64,000 nt of DNA from Mugil cephalus (taxonomy: Eukaryota; Chordata; Actinopteri; Mugiliformes; Mugilidae): NCBI RefSeq assembly GCF_022458985.1, contig NC_061785.1, positions 5,756,204-5,820,203 on the forward strand, given 5' to 3'. The position numbers and the translations under genes were made by a program. The first letter of the stretch is position 1. Each line of letters starts with the position of its first letter. The notes beneath the pieces are model-generated. The model did not search any database and was not told the origin of the DNA. It worked only from the letters and a program-made list of their open reading frames with translations. This document shows positions 1 through 20,900 of the stretch, one piece after another.

Positions 1-899
1 TCACTTCTTTGACCAGTGCCTGACTGACTTTCCACAGGTTTTTAAAGTCTAGTTTTGTTTTCAGAGATGTTTAGTTGAAAGACGAATGGAGGGCGGAAAA
101 CACTTCTCGATCTAGAATTCCTCCCTGGGATTAATAAAGCGTTGTCTTTAACCGAGAGCTGTAGGTCTGGCAAAAGACGAACAGCAATTCAAGACGATAT
201 TAACACTCTAATCCCTCTCAGCAAAAAGTTCTGTCTCCTTTCCGTGTCTTCTACTTATAAATGATATAAGCGTTTCCTCGAGACGCAACTCTGTCATTAA
301 ATCATAGATTTAAATAATTTTAGACGTGGGTTTTTCAGGATTTGGAGAATATATGAACTAATGAGTATAAATACTAAATAAAGGGCATTGTAGTGCAGGA
401 ATATGTGCAATAGATAATAGTTTGATGAGGGTACTGTAAAAAATATATCAGTAAGAGGTAAATCAAGGTATTTGAGTGAATTATGGGAAATGTTATAGTG
501 CGGCAGTTTAGTGAATCTGACTAGTAGGCAAAAAAAAAAAAATCTATTGGTTTTGAAATGAACATTTTATAAGTGCAAAAAAAAAAAAAAAAAGAATATT
601 TGAATATTGGTTTTTGGACATATTTGGTAAAAGCCTGCTGGGTATTGAGGAGAGTAAACCCAAAGTCATGGGGTTATAAGTCAATGTTCTGACAGGAAGG
701 ACGACATCCCGTCTGTTGTTTTAGCTCCACCAACATCATCATAAGTCAGTTACTGGTGTCTTTTAATTCACTTGCATGTGGACGTCTTTATATATATATA
801 TATTGGCAATTAAATTAAAAGACTTAAACCGACTCCCTCCTTTTCCCACTTGATTTTGGTCCCACACATTCATTTTAAAACATTCCTTTAAATTCAGCC

Positions 900-905
900 T
901 TTATT
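900..905 (-). terminator. Candidate polyadenylation signal of the mylk-type gene
   Basis: AATAAA on the minus strand, about 295 bases past the stop codon. The surrounding 1-1197 region is AT-rich with two poly-A runs (around 530-541 and 577-592) and no recognisable gene. It reads as 3' UTR plus downstream flank. Confidence 0.35.
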
Positions 906-1197
906 TTTGCATTGAAAAAATATATAAAATGTGCAAAACATTAAGTTTTCACGTGACGCGTCACCTCGTGCACCAACATGCTAAACGCTTTACATATTCA
1001 TTAAGTGCACTACAAACTGATGGCGAACCCGCTGTGTTCTGTGTAGTCCGAACTTCACGGTTTCTCTTATAAAAAACACACCATTGCCACCTTGAAACCA
1101 TGTGAATGATTGTCCATCCACGAACCGACGTGAGGAATTCAAATTGGCCCCTTTTCAGAAGCAGGAACAATCGTTACGGTGGGTCCATTTTCTTCCC

Positions 1198-10300
<9,103 letters not shown>

Positions 10301-11450
10301 CCTTGAGATGAAAGGACAAGTCAGTCAGTCAGTCAGTCGTGTAGCAGGAGGCCTCCTCCTCCACCTCCTCGTCTATTCCTCTTTCGACTGTGGTTTCTTT
10401 TGCTCAGCGCATGAAACTCTTGTTCACTTAGATGAACAGGAGGAGCCTCTGCTTTTTCAGACTGCCCCTGAAATCACTGCCCCGCACAGTACACAGGAAA
10501 CACAGCTTCATCGGCGGGCCAATTATAAACACACATGTCCAGCCCCCCCCTCAAACACCCACCCACCCCCCACTCTGTGCCCCTCTGCACTGGGAACCGA
10601 AAGAGCCACAGAAACACATGTGGTAGGAAAAACCACGGAGACAGCTGGAGGGATTAGTGAAAAAACATCCAGGTAAACTGTAACAAGATGGGAAAAAGGA
10701 ACAGTCACAAAAAGCACGTTTACCTGTCTCCTCTCATCGCTGTCAGCTCCTGTTCGACATCTTATTTCGTTCAAATATCTGTTCCCGGTTAAAAGCGCAG
10801 CTGGGTGAGTCCCTGCAGGAATCAAGCAGAGCCAGTAGGACGGCTTTCCCTGCTCCCTCGCTCTGCAGAGGTGACAAACAACATGTAGCAAACGGTCGAC
10901 GTAACCTAGAAGAGCTGCGGGTTTCCGGGGGTTGAGTTTCTTTGAATAAAGAAAAAAGTGGAGACCATGTGATCACGGAGCTCCACTTGTAAACGAGGCC
11001 CATTTAAATGTTAAGTTGTGGAGAATGGCTGGGTGTGTCTCCCAAGGTGTGCTCGGGGTTAGCTTTTGTTGAGCCATTGTTGTCTGCAAAACGGATCTCT
11101 CAGTGTGTTTTGGTTTTCAGGCCTTTGGGAGGTGGGAGGTGGGGTTGGGGGGGATCTTTTCTCTCTGTTAAAGTTTTACAAACATAAAATAAAGCTTTTA
11201 TTTCATCAGTTTGATTTTCAGTGACAACAAACACGACTAGACACAGAGGACATGGCCTTTATCTGGTCCAGATTCTCTCAACCTCATCGACGAGGACAAA
11301 AGAGGAGCCTTGAAACAGACGGTTTGGTCCCACAGAGTCCAGGGGTCCTGGAGTCAGCAGCATGGAGATGTCTGGGACGAAGATGGAGGACAATACCGTC
11401 TTTATTTACACTCATTGTTTGGTTATTTTTCTTTCTCTTTCATTTTGACA

Positions 11451-11451
11451 T

Positions 11452-11514
<63 letters not shown>
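11451..11514. repeat. (TTTC)n microsatellite
   Basis: About 16 uninterrupted TTTC/CTTT units. It generates a meaningless Phe-Leu-Ser open frame on the plus strand. Confidence 0.95.
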
Positions 11515-12299
11515 ATAAGTTAGTTTGAATTATCCATTCATTTTTTTCTTTTGCTCTATCCTTCTTTGACACTATTTGATTCTTTCTTTCTTTCTTTTTT
11601 CTTTCTATGAAACTTAATTTCATCCTTTCGTTCTCTCGATCTCTCTTTCTATGACTCTTTCTTTCTATGAAACGTTTTGTTAGGATTATCCTTTCATTCT
11701 TTCTTTCGCTCTGTCCTCCTATGACACTATGTGGTTCTTTTATATATATAAAAACTTAGTTTCATTCTGACAGATGAGAGCTGACATTCCACTAAACGGG
11801 TTCGAGTTAAACTGTAAATCGCTGCCTCATGATGTAATTTAGTTCAGTAAAACGAACGTTATATAAATACATATAACTTGTGTCTGATTAGTCTTGAAGA
11901 CTCTACCTCCACAGTAACAAACGTTGCGTAAGGACCCGGCGCTTTAACGTGGACGCGCCCCAGTCAGCGTCCAGCGGAGGAATGTATGTAAACATGTGCG
12001 TGGCCCCGGTATGTGCAAGTAGAACCACATGGTGGAGCCACGGCAGCCGCTCTGGACTTCAAACGAGCTGCCAGAGCTAAAAGTAAAGATTGATGGAGTC
12101 GACTCTGCAGGAGCTTAACTGTCCGCTGATAGAGATCATGAAGGAGGTGGAGCTCAGAGAAAAGAGGGTCTACAAACTCAACAACGTGCATTATATTCAC
12201 AGTATATTACATTTATCTTGGAATAAGACAAAATAAAATGAGATGGTCCTTTATTTATCCCACAGTGGGAAAATTTACAAATGAATGATTTTCTTTTTT

Positions 12300-12670
12300 T
12301 ATTTATTATTAATAGTCTTTGGTGTCTTTCTTAATTTTTTTCTACTTCATCTGCTTTATTTTCTTTCTCCCTCTGTTCATCTTTCTTTATTTCTTTCTTG
12401 ATTTTTTCCTTTGTCTTTCTTTCTGTCCTTTCATCTTATTTTTTGCTTTAGCTTTAATAATTTTTTCATTCTTTCACTTTTTTGTTTCTTTCTTTCTTAT
12501 TTTTTTCCATTTATCTTTCTGTTCTTTCTTTCTTTGAATTGCTTCGTCTTTCTTTCCATCTATGTATTATTTCTCCGCCTGGTCGTCTTTCGTTCTTTCA
12601 GCTTTTTGTTTGTTTGTTTCCATCTTTCTATCTTTCTTCATGTTTTTCTTCATTTTTCTTTCCTAATCTC
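12300..12670. repeat. Pyrimidine-rich low-complexity tract
   Basis: About 370 bases of CTTT/TTTC-rich sequence on the plus strand, with no clear unit. It follows a short interspersed-repeat fragment at about 12240-12285 (TTATTTATCCCACAGTGGGA). A similar phrase begins the repeat at 56400. Confidence 0.8.
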
Positions 12671-13439
12671 ATATCTTGAGAATATGACAGCGCCAATAAA
12701 TATTGAGACCTGGCCTTGGACCCTCCAAGCCCGGACACATTCTTTATAAACGAACCATATAAGGTAGAAAAATGCACTTTGATTAGGATATTTCCAAGCT
12801 TGAATAAATTCCCTTTTGAACAAAATGCACCTTAATAACGTCTCACACCGCACGGCCTCCCTCACAGACACACCTCTCTACTTGATAATTGTCATTATCG
12901 GACGGAAATCACACCAGCGTTTTCACCAAATCTGATGGAATTCACAACAGGAAAAGCAAAGACCGGTGGAAGGCTCTGGTCTTTCTTTCTCTCTCTCTCT
13001 GTCTGTCTGTGTGTGACTGAGGACTCCCAACTATGGTAATGATTTCACTTCCTGTTCCCAAGAAGTCCTTCAAAGAAATCCAGAGGCCTGAGTTAATCAT
13101 TTTTGCATCCTGTTCCCACAGACACTTAGAAAGACCCCGTCTCAGTCCATCACGCCAACATTAGTGATGCTAGTTTGCAGTTTGTAGGTGGGAGAACGGC
13201 GCCCTCCTGTGGCTGCATTACCTCACACTGCACACAGATCTAACTCCCAAGTATTCTTTATCTCTGCAGCTTCAATGTTGTTGCAGGGAAATAAGAAGAG
13301 GCTGATAGGGCTCGGTGCACAGAGAAGAGGCCTTTATCTGTCTGTTCTTTAATGGCTGCAGCTCTATTTGGGTATAACCTCTTCTTGCCGACGTTGTTTT
13401 CCCTCGCATACGTGCAAAGAGCCAGCTGTGACTTAATGA

Positions 13440-13720
13440 GAAAGAAGGTGGGGGGGGGAACACAGTAGCAGATTCCCGATGCACTCTGGCTCGAGCTCTG
13501 AGAGAGAGAAAAGGGGAAGAAGCCACCGAGGAGGCGGAGGCAAAAGAGAGGATGGCCTGGCAGCGCGACACGAGGTTACTGCGCCGCGGCCGCAGGCCCT
13601 CGTCCCCTTCCAGCCCGTGGAGCCCGACCAGGTTTCCCGCAGCTGCTGCTCCACAGCCATATGTCACTGGAGAAGCTCAAAGGGACGGAAGGAGCCCCCG
13701 GGGCAAGTTGGAGCGATCGG
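13440..13720. promoter_or_regulatory. GC-rich, CpG-containing island; possible promoter or 5' exon
   Basis: The segment stands out from the AT-rich surroundings. It contains GCGCCGCGGCCGCAGG, a purine block (GAGAGAGAGAAAAGGGG) and overlapping open frames on both strands. It lies between two divergent genes, so a promoter or untranslated exon is the simplest reading. No encoded product is recognisable in any frame. Confidence 0.35.
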
Positions 13721-14977
13721 AGGAGAAGCTGAACTTCCACAGTTCCTCAAGAATACGGGTTCATGTTTGCTTGTTGTGGTGTTCGTGTGGGAAATAAAAG
13801 AAATTCTCATATGAAGTTTAGCGTGTGCAACCGTATAACAGTACATAGATTTACGGTATGAGATATATATATATCATTGCTCAAAACACATGTGTTTGTG
13901 TAACAAACCTTAAGTAGTATAATGAAGGAAAAATCTAATTAAAATAAGAAGTATAAGGAAGAATGGGAACAATGGGAATAATTGTAAGTGTCATAACTAA
14001 GAGGAAACATTCATCCATTAGTTTCCTTAAAGTTGCAGACTAATCAGTCCATGTGATATGAGTCCAAAAGAGTTCCCAGATCAACACCTCAGCTTTATTT
14101 CTGTTGTTGAGCCTTTTAATCTTAAGCTCATATGAGGTACCGTAGTGTTAATCCATTCTTTTAATTCAGGGTTTTTTTCTGCACTTTAGTGGTTTAGCCG
14201 TAGTGATGTTCACTGTTCGTTATGTTCTGAATTTGTGTCTTCTCTCACAATAAACCTAATCTGGGGAACATTGGCATGTCACTTCCCAGCCAATTTTATT
14301 AAATTGCCTATGATGTTTTTCCACAGAGGTTGAATGCCTGGACATTCCCAGATGCAGTGAGTCAGTGTTTTCCAACAAAAGGTTATTTGTCATTAAAGGG
14401 TGTCCAGTAACACCCGTGCAATATTTTGTATTGTATACCCTGATGTATTTCCTGTTACAGCCCCTCCCCTCCCCATCCTCCAACCAGCAACCCTACTCAA
14501 AAATGTGGTTTTGTTTCATTTTACCATCTACATCCAGTGAGCGAGTATTTTATTATGGCACGGTGTTCCTACGATGTTCCAGAAATACACAAACAAGATT
14601 CAAAACACCTTGTGAACCCACGACGGCAGAGGGATATGCAAATTGGTTACAGCGGCCGCCGCGTTCAACTAGGAACAGCCGCAGAGACGCGAGGTTGTGT
14701 AGTAGAACATCTGCAACGCACATTTGTCTGCTCCCTGGGAGCCAGTGCCGCCTCGTAAGCCTTCCATGTAGAGAGGCCGCTGTCGAGGTTATCACTGAAG
14801 CTGATATTCAAATAAACTTAAAAAGGGCGCATCACATTTAAATGCTATCAGGCTGCCTGCTCATTTTCATACGGTCATGTAACACATCCACAGGTTTCAG
14901 TCTGTCGCTTCACACTCGGACTAAAGAAAGTCTTAAATTTCATATTTTTGGGGGTTTTTTTTGCAGGGACACTCACT

Positions 14978-17900
14978 ATGAGCAGTTGTTGCAGCATAAA
15001 ATGTTGGTTCTTCTTCTTCAACACAATCTTCCTGGTGAGTAAACTGTCAACTTATTAAAGAAAGATGATCTCACTTGTAGTTAGTGCATCAGCAGGCGGA
15101 GATATAATGGGACTTTTTAATTGTGCTGCCGCCACCGGATTTATTTATTTTTTTTTTGGCTGTTCAAAGTGAACTGAATCAATAAAACTTATGGGGAAAG
15201 TGCGTTTAAAAGAAAGAGGGATGCACATCGCTCTCATGAGAGAGCACAGTCGTCTAATAACTGTTTTGAAGAAGTACAGGGAGCCCGCTGTTCCTGTAAT
15301 GAGCCGTTCGCCTGAAACTGTTACTGTATGCGAGGGAAAGATGCAGGGGAGTGGAAGCAATCCGGAGCATCAGGCGCTGAGAGAATTAATTTGCCCTCCC
15401 GAGTGAATCAAACACATTCCTGTTAGGAGGTCTTGTGGGTTTCTGGGGATGAGCAAAGGGAGCGGGAACAGATTTGTGTAAAAAGATCCCTATTGGTCTT
15501 TACAGGCTCTAAATACATGATACAAATAACGTTGGACGGCTTTATGTTCTAGACAGTTTAATAAAACTAAAGTCAACATCTATCTCTGTACCCTTAAGAC
15601 CAAAATAAATGGTTAAATTGTGTATGAATGCAGGAAACTTTTCATATAGTCTTGTAATTATATTTACATTGATGTGGACTCTGGCATAATATATATTCTT
15701 GATAACAGTTTTAATGCCAAATGTTGAAAATAACAATAAACACGTACTTATAAATTATATAAATATTCTGATTTTATGTTGATCTGGTGCATATTTCTCC
15801 ATAGATTTGGAAGTTTAAATTGCTAAAGGCGTAAATTTTAAGATAATCGAGGGGTTAATCATCCAGGTTTCCCCTTATCGCCATTGGAGTGAAAGAATGG
15901 ACCAGTCTGTTGTAAACCACTGATGACCACCAGAATATAACATCTAATCAAGGAATTTACCAAATTTTAAGAAAGTAACATTCCCATACCGGGAGTCGAA
16001 CCCGGGCCGCCTGGGTGAAAACCAGGAATCCTCACCGCTAGACCATATGGGACTGGCTTAACCATAAAAATCATGCAACGGAAACCACATAAATATATTG
16101 TCATCGACCATTTCATTAACAGGGTTACTACACATTTAAAATGTCAAAATTCCATACTTTTTCCAGATTGTAATTTTCAGACTTCTCAGTAAAAAAATAA
16201 AAAATTGAAATATTTATTGAAAAAAAAATTGAATAAATCGTTTGTTTTCATTATTCTGGCAATTTATTAAATCAAGTTCCATAATTTCCATACATGCGTA
16301 GGAACCCTGTATTCTGCAAACTGCTTTTTCCCATACTGGGAAACCATGCAGCTTACATTATTGATCATGCCAATTTTTTATTGGTACATTCACAGACCTC
16401 CTCAACCTCCTCCCATTGACTTTGTTACCCCGAAATTCTTCAAAACACGTAACATTGGTGGGAAGTGTGTTGTTAAGCTTGTTTTTCATGGAGTTCAAGT
16501 GCAAATGAATGAACAAACCACTGGCAGCTACCTGTACATAAACATTATCATTGAGGAATTTTCCAAAGTTCATGGAAGTTTAAAGTTCCCATACCAGGAG
16601 TCGAACCCGGGCCGCCTGGGTGAAAACCAGGAACCCTCACCGCTAGACCATATGGGACCAGTTATGTCAGTTTATTTGAATATATACTCTAATCAAACGT
16701 TTCATATGGGAAACTGATTTTTCCCCCCATTCCCAGAAACCATGCAGTTAACATTATAGATCAGACATTATAGATTGACTTCATTAAACTGTGACTAAAA
16801 CCAGGTCATTTTTCTACCTTATTTAACTATATGGGACCTTATTAGTACCATCTATAATAATTATACAGCTAACATCATTAATCAGACCAATGTTTTACTG
16901 GTGCATTCACAGACCCCAACCTCCTCCCAATTAGACTGGACTTCACTATATATGGTTGTAGCTAAAGCCAGATCACTTTTCTACCTTTTTTTTATTGTAA
17001 TTTCCACTGCAATACATGTAATATAGTTTGGCAGTGTGTTGACATCCAGTTGTCAAACTTATTTTTCATGCATCTGGAGTGCAAACATGAACCAATCTGT
17101 TGGAAACCACTACTGCCTACCTGAATATAAGTTCCAATCAAGCAACTTACCATTTTCCCAAGAAATAGCTGCTCTCATACCTGAGTGAAAACCAGGAATC
17201 CTCGCGGCTAGAGTCTAGCCGCTAGACCATATGGGACTATTCCAAGAAACTGCTTCTTCCCATACCTGGAAACCATCCAGCTTACATCATAGATGTTGGT
17301 ACTATGTTAACATCCAGTTGTTTAACTTGTTTTTCAGGCGTCCGGAGTTGCCCTCATTGTCATCGGAGTGCTGCAATACACGACTTTTACACAGATCGGC
17401 ACTCTCGCAGGGAGCAACTTGTCTAAAATTGCCATAGTTATCATCGCAGTGGGCGTCACCATAGCCGTCGTGGCCCTCTTGGGCTTTTTCGGTGCGATCG
17501 TTAATAATTCTTCTGTGGTGGCTTGTGTGAGTACCTTGACTCTCCCTAATGAGTTTCAGATTGTCTCCTCATACATCAAGAATATCTCTGTGGGATGCCG
17601 GGCGTCAGTGTTTAGGATTTTGTGGTTGATTGTGCAGCAAAGGCATACATTATTATGTAATTTCTCCTTTTTAAACCCTTCTGCAAGAGATGGTTGTTGT
17701 GCAGCGGTGAAATTGATCTCAAACATTGTTCACGTTGTTTCTCCATGACCTAGTTCATCTCCATCTTGATCGTGATCATCATGTTGGAGATATTCACCGG
17801 AGCTGCCTTTTACATCTTCCGCAGTAGGGTGAGACTTTTAAATCCTGCTCAAAGGGAAATAAGTCGAGATAACGGTCACAAACAATGGACGTTTCTTAAC

Positions 17901-20900
17901 AATAAAGCCCAGTTCTGAAGGCAGTACAACAATAATCTTGTTTCTCCGCAGACTGCCCTCCTGCAGATGAATAGTGCTATCAACACCAAAGCACAAAGGG
18001 TGTTCAGTGAATACAGGCCGGAGAACAGACACGCCATCAACAGCATCCAGGAGAAGGTGATGTGCAGGGTTTTGTACTTGCATCGGTAGACTGAAAAGTT
18101 CATTTAATTCATAATTAACGTGTGAGAGGATTCAAGCACGATGTGTAAAAATCTTAAAAGACGATGTATAAAGATTATATTATAGCACCCAGAGCATTAT
18201 TTCCTGCTATTGAAGTTGCTCACTTTGCTCAATTAGTCACGATTCCCCCAATTTAAAGGGCACGTGTAAGAGGCCTCTAGGGGTGAGGTTGCAGATTGCA
18301 ACCGGCTGAGTACCCCTCCCTCAAATGTAAAAAGATCCTTTCTTGAGCCGGTGTTTCATTTGCATGCTCCAGACTAACGACGAAGTTTAAAGTGCACACA
18401 GAGAAATCTTTAATTAACCTTATCTGAACATTCAAATAGATTTATATATCACAACAACGGTATCGTTCTCTGATGCTAGTTTGGTGTGTGTAGGCCTTAA
18501 GCTAAAGTAAACATATTTTACGGACCTGTGATTATATACGAATGAAAACATACTACTATATGAACATTATATTCGATCTCTGTTAACCCTCTGTTAACTC
18601 CAGAGGATTAGAAATGTGCAAAACCAAAATATTGTAATAAAATATTGGCAATGGAAACGACTACCTTTCTCATGAGGGTGTTTTTCAGATGTATCGACAT
18701 AACAGTTTATCTTATTAGTGCAAAGGAAACACTTTTTTCAAGTGAAAAAAAGGAAGTCCATCTTCCTCAAACTGACGTCTCGCTTGACGAGAATTTCAGA
18801 GCATTAGGGGACATCATGAGATGAGACTTTACAAGAGTCACAGTTTGTTCGTAAAAAACCTACCAACAGAGAGCCATTGTACCTTATCAACATTTCATAT
18901 TGGTTATTTTCTGAAAATTTTCACGGAGAAGCAGCTACTGAACCCATGTGCCCTGTTAAGAGAGAACCATCATGCACACCAAGCCCAAGGAGGTCCAAGT
19001 CTGCTATTCCCATACCGGGAGTTGAACCCGGGCCGCCTGGGTGAAAACCAGGAATCCTCACCGCTAGACCATATGGGAATGCATTGCTGATATCAATTGC
19101 ATATATACAATAAACAACCATTTGCAACATGTATCTAAATGTTGGAAACTACTGCTGACCAACTGAATATAAATTCCACTCAAGTAATATACCAAATGCT
19201 AAAAAGCTTTCCCATACCGGGAGTCGAACCCGGGCCGCCTGGGTGAAAACCAGGAATCCTCACCGCTAGACCATATGGGACTGTTTGGTGAAGCTACCCT
19301 GACCTCCTCTACATGACTTTTGTTGGCCTATGAGAACATGACTAAACGTCCTCCTTTGAAACCCATGACTCCACTTCACCTTAGTCCCTGTGACATTTTT
19401 GAGCTATAACAGCATCCCCCCAAAGCTGAATCTTGAGCCCACTTTGCTCCAACTATCCAATGTCATCTATGTTAAAGCACCAGCGTGTCCACCCCTCCAG
19501 GTATTCTCTGCCCAGGGCCTTAGTAGCAAAACACCGGCGTGAAATATTCAACTGCTGAAAACCAGACAACCAAAGGCTTCGGTCAAACCTTTGAATAAAA
19601 GAAACCAGAGATTTTAATCTAATCTAACCACTAAGCCATATGGACATTGTCAGCCAAGATTTACATAAAGAGCAACTACAGCGTTCTGTAGATCCATCCA
19701 TCCACCCCGATCTCCTCCCTGTAAAGAGTTCAATGCTATGGCAACTTAATCAAGTGAGGCAAATGTTCTTTGACTGTCATTGTCATAACTGCGATGATAA
19801 ATATGTGACTAGCCTTATGGAAGAGTCCAGTGTTTGGTCAACCCATCCATCCACCCTGCCCTCCTCAATAAGATCTTTTTTTTTCACAGTCACAAACAGT
19901 TCTAAATATTGTTAATCATAGCAATAAATAATAGTAAAAAATGCATCTTCAGTGCTTCATAAATGTGTTATATTCATTCCAGTTCAGCTGCTGCGGTGCA
20001 CTTGCCCCCACTGACTGGTCCAAAAGCAGCGGCTGGGAAAACCACGAGGCCGTTCCCGATTCCTGCTGCCTGGTGAAGCGCAAGGGCTGTGGACACAACA
20101 AGGCAAAAATACACCCTAAGGTCAGCTGTGAAATCTCATTTTAGCTCAATTTCACGTCATCCCTGCGAACAAAGATTTTCATGGCCGTGTGCTCGTCCTC
20201 AGGGCTGCATCAGGGCTATCAAGTTCTTCCTGGTGAAAAACTTTCTGTGGGTCGGCGCTGTCTGCATCGCTCTTGGAATCACGGAGGTAAACTGTATTTT
20301 GTTTTTGTTCCCATGTCAGTATAATGTCACATGCTTGTCTTGTTTCTGAGAATTGCCTAAGTCATCTTTTGACTACAAAAATACCAATATAGTTGCTAAA
20401 AATTGTGTTTTTTTTCTTATTTCCCACAAACGTTCAACTATGATTTAGCTAATTATGCTATTAGGCTAACAATATAATAGTGTCATAATGAGTCAATTGA
20501 AAGGTAAATCAAAGATAATCCCTTTTAGTTAGATAGAGAAATATATATACACCATATTAACAAGAAAAATAAAATTATGGGAGATTACAAATTATATTAA
20601 ATCGTAATTTCAGGTTTTTTGCTCCCCTGGCAATGAGTCAGACAAGTTACCTCTGAAAATAATAATAATAATAATTAGAATAATAATTAAAATGTAAAAT
20701 TAAAATCACATTTATTTCCCTGTTATATTATAATCGATCTCCAACAATGACAGACATTTGAAAACTAAGAACAGGACAAATTATTATCATTGTTTATCAT
20801 TGTTTTCCCCAGCTGATGATTTTTTATGCCTTAAGTTGCTGCCACTAACACATGACCTTTTGCCTGTTTCAGATTTTTGGAGTATTAGTCGGCATGTGCT

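Larger units (their letters stand above)
10301..14977. other. Intergenic region between mylk (minus) and tetraspanin (plus)
   Basis: The two genes are divergent across about 4.7 kb. The region holds a (TTTC)n tract (11451-11514), a long pyrimidine-rich stretch (12300-12670), a GC-rich island (about 13440-13720) and a GC-rich segment ending in a possible splice donor (CCTC|GTAAGCC, about 14754). That segment could be a non-coding first exon of the tetraspanin. Both promoters should lie in this interval. I recognise no additional protein. The open frames are low-complexity or lack any family resemblance. Confidence 0.6.
15880..17340. repeat. Tandem unit of about 0.6 kb carrying tRNA-Glu, tetraspanin intron 1
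   Basis: Recurrent blocks flank the tRNA copies. One is ACCATGCAGCTTACATTATT and relatives at about 16345, 16738, 16863 and 17270. One is GGTGCATTCACAGACC-like, at about 16385 and 16900. One is TGTTAAGCTTGTTTTTCATG and relatives at about 16470, 17050 and 17315. Another is a block reading ACCACT...GAATATAA, at about 15918 and 17110. Part of the unit also surrounds copies 3 and 4 in intron 4 (about 19140-19200). Confidence 0.75.

Noticed and set aside
11252-12749. Open frames rich in Phe, Leu and Ser
   Set aside because: They are translations of TTTC microsatellite and pyrimidine-rich tracts.
13479-13814. A 111-codon plus-strand frame in the GC-rich island
   Set aside because: There is no family resemblance, and open frames overlap on both strands, as expected from GC-rich DNA without stops.
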